Origin: an uncultured Muribaculaceae bacterium
Lineage (GTDB): Bacteria > Bacteroidota > Bacteroidia > Bacteroidales > Muribaculaceae
DNA: 19,018 bases
Direction: 5' to 3'
Assembly (NCBI GenBank): GCA_910583525.1
Contig: CAJTXL010000043.1
Span: forward strand, 1-19,018
The notes below the pieces were generated by a model, which had not been told where the DNA came from, ran no database searches, and worked only from the letters and a program-made list of their open reading frames with translations. Positions 7,852-15,651 of this stretch are shown here, piece by piece; the first letter of the stretch is position 1, and each line of letters begins with the position of its first letter. The position numbers and the translations under genes were made by a program.

Positions 7852-8059
7852 TTTCGACAAGTTTTAGATATCCGCTGAAGTCACCGCATTTGATAGTCCG
7901 GCCGTTTGCCGCATCCTCTATAGCCTTTATTGTGGCTGCATTTGGACGCGTTCCGCTTTTACACACCTTTACAGAGGAAACACCCCTCAGTAGTTTTATG
8001 GCTTTCTTTATGTCGGCCAAAACAGAGATGTCTTCGATGGAAACTATTAGCTGTGTCAT
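7844..8059 (-). CDS. Antitoxin of the YafQ-type pair (RelB/DinJ-like role)
   Basis: The 71-residue protein ends AIEDAANGRTIKCGDFSGYLKLVENV, the kind of short helix plus toxin-wrapping tail found in partners of YafQ toxins in Bacteroidetes. The N-terminal part, MTQLIVSIEDISVLADIKKAI, presumably forms the DNA-binding dimer; no clear ribbon-helix-helix signature is recognised. Its TGA overlaps the toxin ATG (ATGTATGA, 7844-7851), the usual coupling in these operons. Function follows from position and tail and not from a recognised family name. The frame is intact although the toxin is broken. An inverted-repeat cassette begins two bases before its ATG, so its native promoter may have been displaced. 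Confidence 0.7.
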   Translation of the reverse strand: MTQLIVSIEDISVLADIKKAIKLLRGVSSVKVCKSGTRPNAATIKAIEDAANGRTIKCGDFSGYLKLVENV

Positions 8060-8060
8060 A

Positions 8061-8253
8061 GAAGTGGTTTAAACTTATTTATTAATGTTAAATTTAAAGT
8101 GATTTATAGCTTGCGTCAATCTTTCGGCGTCTTTCCGGCGTCTTTTGAGCTGCTGCATCGGTCATGTGGCACAGCCACACTCCCTCTTTGCACCTCAAAA
8201 TCCACTCGGAAATACATCCAAAAGCTTAACGAATAAAAAGTTTAAATCACTTC
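8061..8253. repeat. Small inverted-repeat cassette at the antitoxin start (possible MITE)
   Basis: A 16-base arm at 8061-8076 (GAAGTGGTTTAAACTT) is the inverted partner of 8238-8253 with one mismatch. Pairing continues imperfectly inward (AATAAA and TTAAC words on both sides). ATA stands just outside both ends (8058-8060 and 8254-8256) and could be a target duplication. No ORF lies inside. It carries copy 2 of the recurrent hairpin motif. The left edge abuts the antitoxin start codon. A mobile origin is inferred; an operator with dyad symmetry is the alternative. Confidence 0.45.
8132..8212 (+). other. Recurrent multi-helix hairpin motif, copy 2 (possible structured RNA)
   Basis: The helices are TTTCCG (8132-8137) with CGGAAA (8207-8212), TTTTGAG (8143-8149) with CTCAAAA (8194-8200), TGC (8151-8153) with GCA (8190-8192), and the tip TGTGGC (8165-8170) with GCCACA (8174-8179). 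The words GTCTT, GTCA, CTCCCTC and AATCCA stand at the same places as in copy 1 (5748-5840), while the paired bases differ. A short direct repeat of about ten bases (TTTC, then GGCGTC) precedes it at 8122-8142. Confidence 0.6.
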
Positions 8254-8322
8254 ATAATCTTTTTTCTTAATTACAATACAAATCTATAAAAAGTTTTTCA
8301 TACTCCATAATCTGTCGACGTT

Positions 8323-8353
8323 TTTGACAAAAACAAATATTGCATTAACTTCG
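8323..8353 (+). promoter_or_regulatory. Bacteroidetes promoter for the A1S_2505-like gene
   Basis: TTTG (8323-8326), 19 bases, then TAACTTCG (8346-8353), which is one base from TAnnTTTG. The spacing is canonical. The ATG at 8386 follows 32 bases after the box. Confidence 0.6.
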
Positions 8354-8385
8354 TTTTTACAACACACCTTTTAAGACACATTATT

Positions 8386-8805
8386 ATGTCAGGACTTAAA
8401 TACACCCCGGAAAACATCACCACCCTGGACAAGGACGATATATTTGTCTTTGGCAGCAATCTTGCCGGCAATCACTGCGGAGGCGCGGCACGCGTCGCCC
8501 TCGAACGTTTCGGAGCCATCCCCGGGCAAGGAGTCGGAATACAAGGACGAGCCTACGCCATACCGACAATGTTCGGGAGCGTGGCTGAAATCAGACCATA
8601 CGTCGACGATTTTCTTGACCTTGCCTACGAATGGGATGAGAACACTTTCTACGTGACACGTATCGGATGCGGCATCGCCGGATTTACCGACGAGCAGATA
8701 GCTCCGCTGTTCGACCGCGCACTCGACATGTACAATGTCCGTCTGCCCGAGTCGTTTGTCAAGGTCATCCTTGCCGAACGGTCTAAAGCTTCTCGTTCTC
8801 GATAG
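8386..8805 (+). CDS. A1S_2505-like small protein, macro-domain-like motif
   Basis: The 139-residue protein belongs to the widely spread family annotated as A1S_2505 phage non-structural protein. Seen: FVFGSNLAGNHCGGAA at 20-35, GVGIQGRAYAIPT at 49-61, and TRIGCGIAGFTDEQIAPLF at 91-109. The GSN-x-x-G-x-H-x-x-G-A-A stretch resembles the ADP-ribose-binding loop of macro domains, and RIGCGIAGF resembles their second glycine-rich loop. Binding of ADP-ribose or NAD-derived compounds is therefore inferred, not known. It stands alone behind its own promoter. The TAG stop is immediately followed by the stop codon of the convergent pseudouridine synthase, with no spacer. No phage genes are near. Confidence 0.75.
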   Translation: MSGLKYTPENITTLDKDDIFVFGSNLAGNHCGGAARVALERFGAIPGQGVGIQGRAYAIPTMFGSVAEIRPYVDDFLDLAYEWDENTFYVTRIGCGIAGFTDEQIAPLFDRALDMYNVRLPESFVKVILAERSKASRSR

Positions 8806-9738
8806 CTACACCAGCCGTGTGAAGCCCGAAGGCAGTGGCGAAGTGAAGTTCATGTCCTTGCGCGAGGTCGGATGCACAAAGCGCAGTGTCTGCGCATGCA
8901 GGCACAGGCGGTGTATGGGAGAGGACGTAGCTCCGTAGCGGCGGTCGCCCACGATGGGATGTCCGGCCTCTTTCATGTGTACACGTATCTGGTTCTTGCG
9001 TCCTGTGGCAAGGCTCAGCTCTACCAGCGAGTAGGGTCGGCGCGAACGGAGTGTGTTGTAATATGTCACCGCAAGCTGGCCTTCGCCGGGATTTTCGGTC
9101 GAATATACCTCATGGGCGGAATTCTCGGTCAGATAGCTGCGGATTTCGCCTTTTGCAGGCTCCAGGTCGCCTTCTACCACGGCCACATAACGGCGTTCGA
9201 GAACCATGTTGTTCCAGTTGTGCTGCATGGTATCTTTGGCTTTCTGATTCTTGGCGAACATCATCAGCCCAGAAGTGTCACGGTCGAGCCGGTGAACTAT
9301 GAAGAGTTTGTTGCGAGGGTCTTTGCGTTTGAGGTAATCGCGTAATATAGAATATGCCGTGCCGTCCTTTATTTTGTCGGTACCCATCGACAGCAGACCG
9401 TAGCCTTTGTCGACAATGATTATGTCATCGTCTTCGTAGACAAGACGCATACGCGGATGGCTGAAAACCTGGAATTCGCGAGTTGTGTTTACCCTTACTT
9501 CGTCGCCCGGTGCTACAGGAGCATCGAAACGGGTTGTCACATAAGCGCCGAGCATCACCTGACGGTGCTTGAGATAGTCTTTCACTGTGGTACGTCTGGC
9601 CTCGGGCATGGCGTCGAAAAGGAAATCGAGCAATGTGCCGGGCTTGCCCTCTGCGGCTGTGAAAGAGATTATGTTGTCAGGGCGGAACACGTGTGCCTGT
9701 GTTCCTGGCTTGGAGGCGAGTCGCTTTGGTCGGGGCAT
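8806..9738 (-). CDS. RluA-family pseudouridine synthase
   Basis: The 310-residue protein converts uridine to pseudouridine in RNA, most likely rRNA or tRNA. Residues about 30-90 look like an S4-type RNA-binding region (LLDFLFDAMPEARRTTVKDYLKHRQV). The catalytic motif HRLDRDTSG spans 149-157, with Asp152 as the nucleophile. RYVAVVEG, LATGRKNQIRVHM, GHPIVGDRRYG and a terminal RLCLHAQTLRFVHP complete the family pattern. Which member it is (RluA, RluC or RluD type) cannot be decided. It begins seven bases after the topA stop on the same strand, so both are read from the topA promoter. Its stop directly abuts that of the convergent gene. Confidence 0.92.
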   Translation of the reverse strand: MPRPKRLASKPGTQAHVFRPDNIISFTAAEGKPGTLLDFLFDAMPEARRTTVKDYLKHRQVMLGAYVTTRFDAPVAPGDEVRVNTTREFQVFSHPRMRLVYEDDDIIIVDKGYGLLSMGTDKIKDGTAYSILRDYLKRKDPRNKLFIVHRLDRDTSGLMMFAKNQKAKDTMQHNWNNMVLERRYVAVVEGDLEPAKGEIRSYLTENSAHEVYSTENPGEGQLAVTYYNTLRSRRPYSLVELSLATGRKNQIRVHMKEAGHPIVGDRRYGATSSPIHRLCLHAQTLRFVHPTSRKDMNFTSPLPSGFTRLV

Positions 9739-9744
9739 GTATTT

Positions 9745-12093
9745 CTATTTTTTGCGTTTGGAGGCGGTACGACGAGTCTTTGACGGGCTGTCGGGGGTCT
9801 CGTTTACGATTTTGAGCGCCTCGTCGTAGCTCAGCTGCTCGGGGTGTTCGAGGCTACGCGGCAGCTTATAATTCTTTTTCTTGTATGAAATGTAGGGGCC
9901 GAAGCGGCCGTTGAGTATGAGCATGTCGGGGTCGTTGTCGAACGTGCGCAGAGTTTTGTTGGCATCGGCCTGACGCTTCGCTTCGATAAGTTCTATGGCT
10001 TGTTCAAGCCCGACCTCTGTCGGGACGGTGCCCTTGGGCAGCGACACATATTTGCCGTCGTGGTGCACATACGGGCCGAAACGGCCGGCGCCGACGCTCA
10101 CGGGCAGACCCTCGTATTCGCCAAGCTCACGCGGAAACTCGAACAGCTTCAGCGCTTCCTTTAGCGTGATGGTAGCCATCGACTGGCCTTTGAGCAGCGA
10201 TGCGAAACGGGGTTTTTCGGCCGATTCGCTGTCGCCGATTTGCACGATGGGGCCGAAACGGCCGATTTTGACGCTGACCGGCTGTCCGCTTTCAGGGTCG
10301 GTGCCGAGATGGCGTTCGCCGAATTTCGGGCCTTGCTTTATGGTGAGGGCGCTGTCGACGGCAGGGTGGAACAAGGCGTAGAACTGGCCTATTTCTTTGT
10401 TCCAAGGCAATGTGCCATGGGCTATCTCGTCGAATTTGGCTTCGATGTTGGCGGTGAAGTTATAGTCGAGAATGTCGGGGAAGTACTCCGTCAGGAACTC
10501 GTTTACAATCATGCCTATGTCGGTAGGTACAAGCTTGCCTTTGTCGGAGCCTGTGACCTGCGAACGCGTGTCGGCCTCGATGTCGCCTTTGGCGTCGAGG
10601 GTAAGCACGCGATAGTCGCGCCGCACGCCTTCGCGCTCGCCGCGCTCCACGTATCCGCGCTGTTGTATGGTGGAGATGGTCGGGGCATATGTCGACGGGC
10701 GGCCGATGCCGAGCTCTTCCATCTTTTTGACGAGCGATGCCTCGGTATAGCGAGGCGGCTGCTGTGAGAAACGCTCCGTTGCCTCAGCACTTTCGAGCGC
10801 CATGGCCTTTCCTTGCGCAAGCTGCGGCAGTGTGGGCAGTTCGCCCTCTTCGGCAGTATCGTCGTCGTGCCCTTCGGCATATACACGCAGAAAGCCGTCG
10901 AACTCCAGCACCTCGCCCGTTGCCACGAAAGGATAGGGCACTCCCGAAGCGCATATATCGACCGTGGTCTTCTTGATTTGCGCGTCGGCCATCTGCGACG
11001 CTATCGCACGCCGACGTATCAAGGTATACAGCTTCTGCTCCTGCGGCGTGGCGTCGTCGAGTTCGACCTTGTCGACATATGTCGGGCGGATGGCCTCGTG
11101 AGCCTCCTGCGCACCCTTCGAAGACGTGTGGTATTTTCGCACATGCAGATATTCCGGCCCGATGGTATCTTTGATTTGCGCCGAGATTGCAGACACTGCC
11201 TCGTCGGACAGATTGAGCGAGTCGGTTCGCATATATGTTATGTGTCCGTTCTCGTAGAGATGCTGTGCCACCATCATGGTCTGCGACACAGAGAAGCCGA
11301 GCTTGCGCGCGGCCTCCTGCTGTAGGGTCGAGGTGGTGAAAGGAGGCGCAGGCGACTTCTTGAGGGGCTTGACGGTGATGTCGCCAACAGAGAATGCCGC
11401 ATCTTTGCAGCTGAGCAGAAAAGCACGGGCCTGCGCTTCGGAGTCGAGACGCTGCTGCAGCTCGGCACGCACACCATGCTCTTCGCCTTCGGGCTTGAAT
11501 ATGGCTGTGAGACGAAAATAGGGCTCGCTCACGAAATTTTTGATTTCGAGTTCGCGCTCCACTATCAGGCGCACAGCTACCGACTGCACGCGTCCGGCCG
11601 ACAAGGCCGGTTTGAGGCGTTTCCAAAGCACGGGCGACAGCTCGAAGCCCACGATACGGTCGAGCACACGCCGCGCCTGCTGGGCATCGACGCGCGCAAG
11701 GTCGATTTCGCGCGGTTCGGCGATGGCTTTCAGTATCGCCTTCTTGGTTATTTCATGAAAAACTATGCGGCGCGTGTTTTCGGGCTTCAGCTCCAGCACC
11801 TCGTAGAGATGCCACGCTATCGCCTCACCCTCGCGGTCTTCATCGGAAGCGAGCCATACTGTCTCGGCCTTCGCGGCCGCCTTTTTGAGCTCAGCCACAA
11901 GCTGTGTCTTGTCGTCGGGGATTTCGTAAATCGGCTCGAAGCCGTTTTCGATGTCGATGCTGAAATTCTTCTTCTTTAAGTCGCGTATATGGCCGTAGCT
12001 CGACATGACGCGGTAGTCGCTGCCGAGGAACTTTTCGATGGTCTTGGCCTTGGCCGGCGACTCCACAATCACAAGATTTTTTGGCGTGCTCAT
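9745..12093 (-). CDS. topA: DNA topoisomerase I (type IA)
   Basis: The 782-residue enzyme relaxes negative supercoils. Seen: a TOPRIM domain with NLVIVESPAKAKTIEKFLG (Glu11), SSYGHIRDL and ASDEDREGEAIAWHL (Asp84/Asp86); SAGRVQSVAVRL at 165-176; and the active-site ENGHITYMRTDS with Tyr287. The C-terminal part lacks the cysteine zinc fingers of E. coli TopA. Instead it has three GRFGPI/GRFGPY repeats (KIGRFGPIVQ, GAGRFGPYVH, LNGRFGPYIS) and a basic tail, the usual Bacteroidetes form. ATG 12093 is chosen as start: the upstream in-frame TTG (12120) is part of the -7 promoter box. The pseudouridine synthase follows after six bases. Confidence 0.96.
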   Translation of the reverse strand: MSTPKNLVIVESPAKAKTIEKFLGSDYRVMSSYGHIRDLKKKNFSIDIENGFEPIYEIPDDKTQLVAELKKAAAKAETVWLASDEDREGEAIAWHLYEVLELKPENTRRIVFHEITKKAILKAIAEPREIDLARVDAQQARRVLDRIVGFELSPVLWKRLKPALSAGRVQSVAVRLIVERELEIKNFVSEPYFRLTAIFKPEGEEHGVRAELQQRLDSEAQARAFLLSCKDAAFSVGDITVKPLKKSPAPPFTTSTLQQEAARKLGFSVSQTMMVAQHLYENGHITYMRTDSLNLSDEAVSAISAQIKDTIGPEYLHVRKYHTSSKGAQEAHEAIRPTYVDKVELDDATPQEQKLYTLIRRRAIASQMADAQIKKTTVDICASGVPYPFVATGEVLEFDGFLRVYAEGHDDDTAEEGELPTLPQLAQGKAMALESAEATERFSQQPPRYTEASLVKKMEELGIGRPSTYAPTISTIQQRGYVERGEREGVRRDYRVLTLDAKGDIEADTRSQVTGSDKGKLVPTDIGMIVNEFLTEYFPDILDYNFTANIEAKFDEIAHGTLPWNKEIGQFYALFHPAVDSALTIKQGPKFGERHLGTDPESGQPVSVKIGRFGPIVQIGDSESAEKPRFASLLKGQSMATITLKEALKLFEFPRELGEYEGLPVSVGAGRFGPYVHHDGKYVSLPKGTVPTEVGLEQAIELIEAKRQADANKTLRTFDNDPDMLILNGRFGPYISYKKKNYKLPRSLEHPEQLSYDEALKIVNETPDSPSKTRRTASKRKK

Positions 12094-12117
12094 AATGGTT
12101 CCTGCTGTTTCAAGCGG

Positions 12118-12125
12118 CAAAATTA
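12118..12125 (-). promoter_or_regulatory. -7 promoter box for topA
   Basis: On the minus strand the bases read TAATTTTG, an exact TAnnTTTG match, 24 bases before the topA ATG. No TTTG is found at the standard -33 spacing. Confidence 0.5.
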
Positions 12126-12200
12126 GTCAAAATCATTTAATAAGGAGTAAATGCCGCAAAAAATTAACAAAAAATATGCCGCCGCTGTTCTTGCTTTAGC

Positions 12201-12240
12201 TAAAAAGAGGGATATTGCGGCTATCGGCAATACCCCTCTT
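12201..12240 (-). terminator. Terminator of the 1069-residue surface protein gene
   Basis: AAGAGGG (12205-12211) pairs with CCCTCTT (12234-12240) and TATTGC (12213-12218) with GCAATA (12227-12232), around an 8-base loop and one A-C mismatch. On the minus strand the hairpin is followed by a T-run. It lies 22 bases past the stop codon. Confidence 0.85.
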
Positions 12241-12262
12241 CGTGTGTTATGAAAATACTATA

Positions 12263-15200
12263 TCAGAGCATGATTTTTACTGTACGTGAACCTGCTTTGA
12301 CAATATATGCTCCTGATTCGACCGGGATTTCGGCGTATTTGGCCGTGAGATTTGCAATGCAACGGCCGTCGACGGTATATACGGCTATCGGGAGCTCAAG
12401 TTCCGACATTATGACAATTGCTCCGTCATGAGCCGAGATTTCGGCTACGGCAGCTGTAGCCACGTCTTCGACGCCGCTCGTTTTGTCTTTGATGGTGATG
12501 TTATCGACATAGACGAAGTGCATACCGCCGAAGCATTCTCCGAGCAGGCCGAGGCGTACGTTTTTGCTCTTATAGTCGGTCAGGGAGGCCGTCATCAGTA
12601 CCCAGCCGTCGGGAGCGCTGTCTACGCTCGTAAGGTCAGTCCATTCACCGTTGTCTTTCTGCAGCTGTAAAGTGAGACGAGTGTTTCCGTCGGGGAGATA
12701 GACATATGCGCTTAGCTCGGGAAGTGCGGCTGTCGAAATGTCGATTTTCGGACCGGCCCAACGGCTTGATGCTGCGCTATAGGCTGTCATGTCGGCGGCG
12801 CCGCCGTCATTGTCCTGTGTCTGGTCGGCACGTGCGGCCCACGAAGTGTCGCTGCTCTTTCCGGACACGACCTGTTTTTCCCACGGAGATGTCGAAGGCG
12901 CTGCGCCTGCAAAGGACTCGGCGTACGGGAGGGAATAAGGCATGCCCGACAGTATTTCGTTGGAGGCTGTTGACGGCGCTGTGGCGTTGCCGGTGTATGC
13001 CGCGGCGACTTTTACCGAGAATTTGGCCTGCGCACCTTCTGCCGGAACAGATATTTGCGCAGAAGTGCCTTTGACGCCGGGATTCAGTATTCCGTCAGGC
13101 CCCGAAACGGTATATATAACATTGTCGACGTCGACATATCCGCCGTTGGTTCCTTCGGCCGACGGCGACCATGTTACGATGCCTGTCCCGTCGTTGTTGT
13201 CGGAGAGAGTAACCTCTGCCGGAGCTACGGGAGTGTCGATGCCGACGAAAACTTCGGCAACGGCAATCTCGCCTTCGCCCACAGCGTTGGCGAAGCAAGC
13301 GGTGTAGCTATACTTGCCGGCGTTATCGATGTTCTCATCGTCAAACTTCTCTGTCGCGCCCGGAAGCATTGTGCAGGAGTATACCTCAGCATCTCCTCTG
13401 GTGACTTTAAGCGAAAGCTGTTCTTCTGCACCGAGAGGCATGCCTGCTGCCGAAACGGTGGGGGCGGTAACTGTCAGGCTTGCCGTGAGAGCGCCGCGTT
13501 CGCCCGGAGTGGCAGTAAATTCAGATGCCGATGCCGGAACGGACGTAGATTTGCCCTCGGAGAGAGTTACATTGTCGATAGTGAATGTGCCTTGCGATTT
13601 TGTGCTTACAAGATGGAAGCCGATATAGTATTTTCCGTCGGCCGCCGGAGTCACAGTTACTTTATGATTGATTACAGAGCGGCTGTCGTTGGCGAACGAG
13701 ACAGGTTCGGCGGTAATAGCTTCGGCAAGCTCGGCATCGGGGGCTGACGCAAGCACTACGTCGAGCAGATTGGTATATCGGGTATTGGTCCCGTAGCCGT
13801 CGAAACTCAACTCATAGCTGTTTCCGGCCTTGAGATTGAAGGCCGGCATGAAGAGATAGTCATCGGCACTATTCGATGTTGATTGGCGGTATTTTGCCGA
13901 TTTGACAGAGTAGTACCATGTGTTATTGTCTTTGTTGGCATCGACCACGGTGAAGAGGTCGAACGCATTGGAGAGGTCGAAATCCTGGCTGTATGGCGGA
14001 GTGATTGCCGAGCCTGTAATTACGGCGTTAGACTGGGCTTCGTCGCCTGTCACGTCTCCGTTGACGGTCGCCACTGTGTAGTATGTGCTGCGGAGATTGT
14101 CGTCTGTGACAGCCTCGGCAAATGTGGTGCCGTTGTGCGCTTCGGCTACGGAGACCCCTTCGGGCATGCGCTTGATGATGTAGCGGAACCCTTCGGCCGA
14201 CTGCAGGCCGTTGAAATGCCCGGTGGTCGGGGCCGTCCATGTAAGGGTGTTTGTGTTGTCGGTATATTTAAGGGTGAGGTCGGCGACAGCGTTCATTTTT
14301 TCATAGCCTATATAGACCGGGGCTTGCGCCTCGGGACCAAAGACACCGTCGCGTGCCACAGTGACGGTAACGTCAGCCTGCTGTGAAGCGTCAAGTTCCA
14401 CCGTTTCGGTCACATGTGCCCCTGCCTCGGCTGTGCCCTCGCGAGTGACGGTCGAATTGCCTTTGATTGTAGCAACCCATGTACAGGTGCCGGTCAGAGG
14501 AGTCCCGTCATAGCTTGTTGCCGGCATGTCGAAGGCTAATTCCACATTATAGGGAGCCGACGGAGTGAGTGTGAGATTGCTTACCGGCGATGGGGAAGCA
14601 TCGCTATATTCGTTCGGATTGATTGTGGCCGCCACGACTTCGTCGCCGTTGGGCAAAGCACCAATGGCAGTGGCATTGCCGTTTTCGAGGTCGACGGTGT
14701 AAAGATACGATTCCTCGCTCTGTGTGTTGGCAAGCCAGTAGAATGTACCGCTTGACGGGTCGATTACCGCCGATTGGTCGTAATAGGGGCGTACGCCGGT
14801 ATCGCCCACGACGGTCTGTGCGCCCGTCGCCTTATCGACTTTCACAAGAAATCCGCCGTCGACCGATGTCTCAGATGAACTTGCCGTGATGCCCCACAGC
14901 CGTCCTTCCTTGTCGAATGCCATTACTATAAGCGGCGCAATCATGTCGCCGACAACCGTCTTTGTGTTCTCGGCCAAATTCCATGTCTTCAATTTTACAG
15001 AAAGTGTCTTGTCGGTTTCATTGTATTCATATCCTGATGAATACACTGTTCCGCTGACAGGGTCGACGGCACTCGACATAGCCGCATGGCTGTATGCCGT
15101 GGCGAGGTCATAGCCCATAGACGTGCTGCCGAGCTGTTCGCCTGAAGTGAGGTCGTAGACATAATATTTGGCAGAATTGACATAGCCATATTTTATGTCA

Positions 15201-15472
15201 TAGCTGTAGGTGTATAGTTTGCCGCCTACGGCAACGCTTCCGCCGTTGACATATATCCGAGGCATGGGAAGCAGTATCCGGCGGGCGACGGGCGAAGTCA
15301 CCGTGTAGGAGTACAGACCTATGTTTTCAACGCTTTTGTCGTTGTCGTACATCATTACGCCTTTGATTCGCAGATTGTCGAGCGAAGCCGAACGTGCAGG
15401 TCCGGTCCGCTCGGCCGACGCCGCAGCAGACGCAAGCAGCGCAAAGGCAAGGATTGCAATAGTTTTCTTCAT
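12263..15472 (-). CDS. Secreted multidomain surface protein, fibronectin-like and choice-of-anchor-J-like domains
   Basis: The 1069-residue protein starts with a clear signal peptide (MKKTIAILAFALLASAAASA; another ATG sits one codon earlier). Residues about 20-290 look like a beta-propeller of repeated GKLYTYSYD, GTVYSSGYEY, GRLWGITA and GTFYWLAN strands. Then come fibronectin-III-like stretches (about 295-485), a choice-of-anchor-J/MAM-like domain (about 490-640, from TPPYSQDFD through VVDANKDNNTWYYS), two more fibronectin-like stretches, and a second such domain (about 845-1000, LPYAESFAG through VYVDNITI). The last 35 residues (VYTVDGRCIANL ... ESGAYIVKAGSRTVKIML) resemble a type 9 secretion sorting domain. 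A role in surface binding is inferred; no enzyme motif is seen. It stands alone between its own promoter and terminator. Confidence 0.8.
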   Translation of the reverse strand: MKKTIAILAFALLASAAASAERTGPARSASLDNLRIKGVMMYDNDKSVENIGLYSYTVTSPVARRILLPMPRIYVNGGSVAVGGKLYTYSYDIKYGYVNSAKYYVYDLTSGEQLGSTSMGYDLATAYSHAAMSSAVDPVSGTVYSSGYEYNETDKTLSVKLKTWNLAENTKTVVGDMIAPLIVMAFDKEGRLWGITASSSETSVDGGFLVKVDKATGAQTVVGDTGVRPYYDQSAVIDPSSGTFYWLANTQSEESYLYTVDLENGNATAIGALPNGDEVVAATINPNEYSDASPSPVSNLTLTPSAPYNVELAFDMPATSYDGTPLTGTCTWVATIKGNSTVTREGTAEAGAHVTETVELDASQQADVTVTVARDGVFGPEAQAPVYIGYEKMNAVADLTLKYTDNTNTLTWTAPTTGHFNGLQSAEGFRYIIKRMPEGVSVAEAHNGTTFAEAVTDDNLRSTYYTVATVNGDVTGDEAQSNAVITGSAITPPYSQDFDLSNAFDLFTVVDANKDNNTWYYSVKSAKYRQSTSNSADDYLFMPAFNLKAGNSYELSFDGYGTNTRYTNLLDVVLASAPDAELAEAITAEPVSFANDSRSVINHKVTVTPAADGKYYIGFHLVSTKSQGTFTIDNVTLSEGKSTSVPASASEFTATPGERGALTASLTVTAPTVSAAGMPLGAEEQLSLKVTRGDAEVYSCTMLPGATEKFDDENIDNAGKYSYTACFANAVGEGEIAVAEVFVGIDTPVAPAEVTLSDNNDGTGIVTWSPSAEGTNGGYVDVDNVIYTVSGPDGILNPGVKGTSAQISVPAEGAQAKFSVKVAAAYTGNATAPSTASNEILSGMPYSLPYAESFAGAAPSTSPWEKQVVSGKSSDTSWAARADQTQDNDGGAADMTAYSAASSRWAGPKIDISTAALPELSAYVYLPDGNTRLTLQLQKDNGEWTDLTSVDSAPDGWVLMTASLTDYKSKNVRLGLLGECFGGMHFVYVDNITIKDKTSGVEDVATAAVAEISAHDGAIVIMSELELPIAVYTVDGRCIANLTAKYAEIPVESGAYIVKAGSRTVKIML

Positions 15473-15522
15473 CATATGATTTCTATCGGTTTGAAAATGC
15501 AGAATTTTGATTATAATTCGTA

Positions 15523-15530
15523 CAAATATA
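15523..15530 (-). promoter_or_regulatory. -7 promoter box for the surface protein gene
   Basis: The minus strand reads TATATTTG, an exact TAnnTTTG match. A GTTG stands 20 bases upstream as a weak -33. The box lies about 50 bases before the ATG at 15472. Confidence 0.55.
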
Positions 15531-15573
15531 GGCACAAATCGCGAAACACACAACACCTTCTGAATTTGTGCAG

Positions 15574-15621
15574 AAAAAAGAGTCTCCGCAGACATCACCG
15601 GGCGGTGATATCTGCGGAGAC
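15574..15621 (-). terminator. Terminator of the SemiSWEET gene
   Basis: GTCTCCGCAGA (15582-15592) pairs perfectly with TCTGCGGAGAC (15611-15621), and ATCACC (15594-15599) with GGTGAT (15604-15609), giving 17 pairs with one mismatch and a GGGC loop. On the minus strand the helix runs into a TTTTTT tract. Confidence 0.88.
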
Positions 15622-15651
15622 TACAACAGATGGCTTTTGTGATGCCGGCTC

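Noticed and set aside
7890..8072. A 60-codon plus-strand frame opposite the antitoxin
   Set aside because: It is the shadow of the antitoxin gene, which has the toxin overlap and a plausible antitoxin tail.
10784..11626. A 280-codon minus-strand frame within topA
   Set aside because: It is in another frame of topA, with arginine- and cysteine-rich composition; topA motifs cover the region.
12121..12204. Possible small gene between topA and the surface protein gene
   Set aside because: The stretch holds only the topA promoter region and the terminator of the neighbouring gene; no open frame with a start was found.
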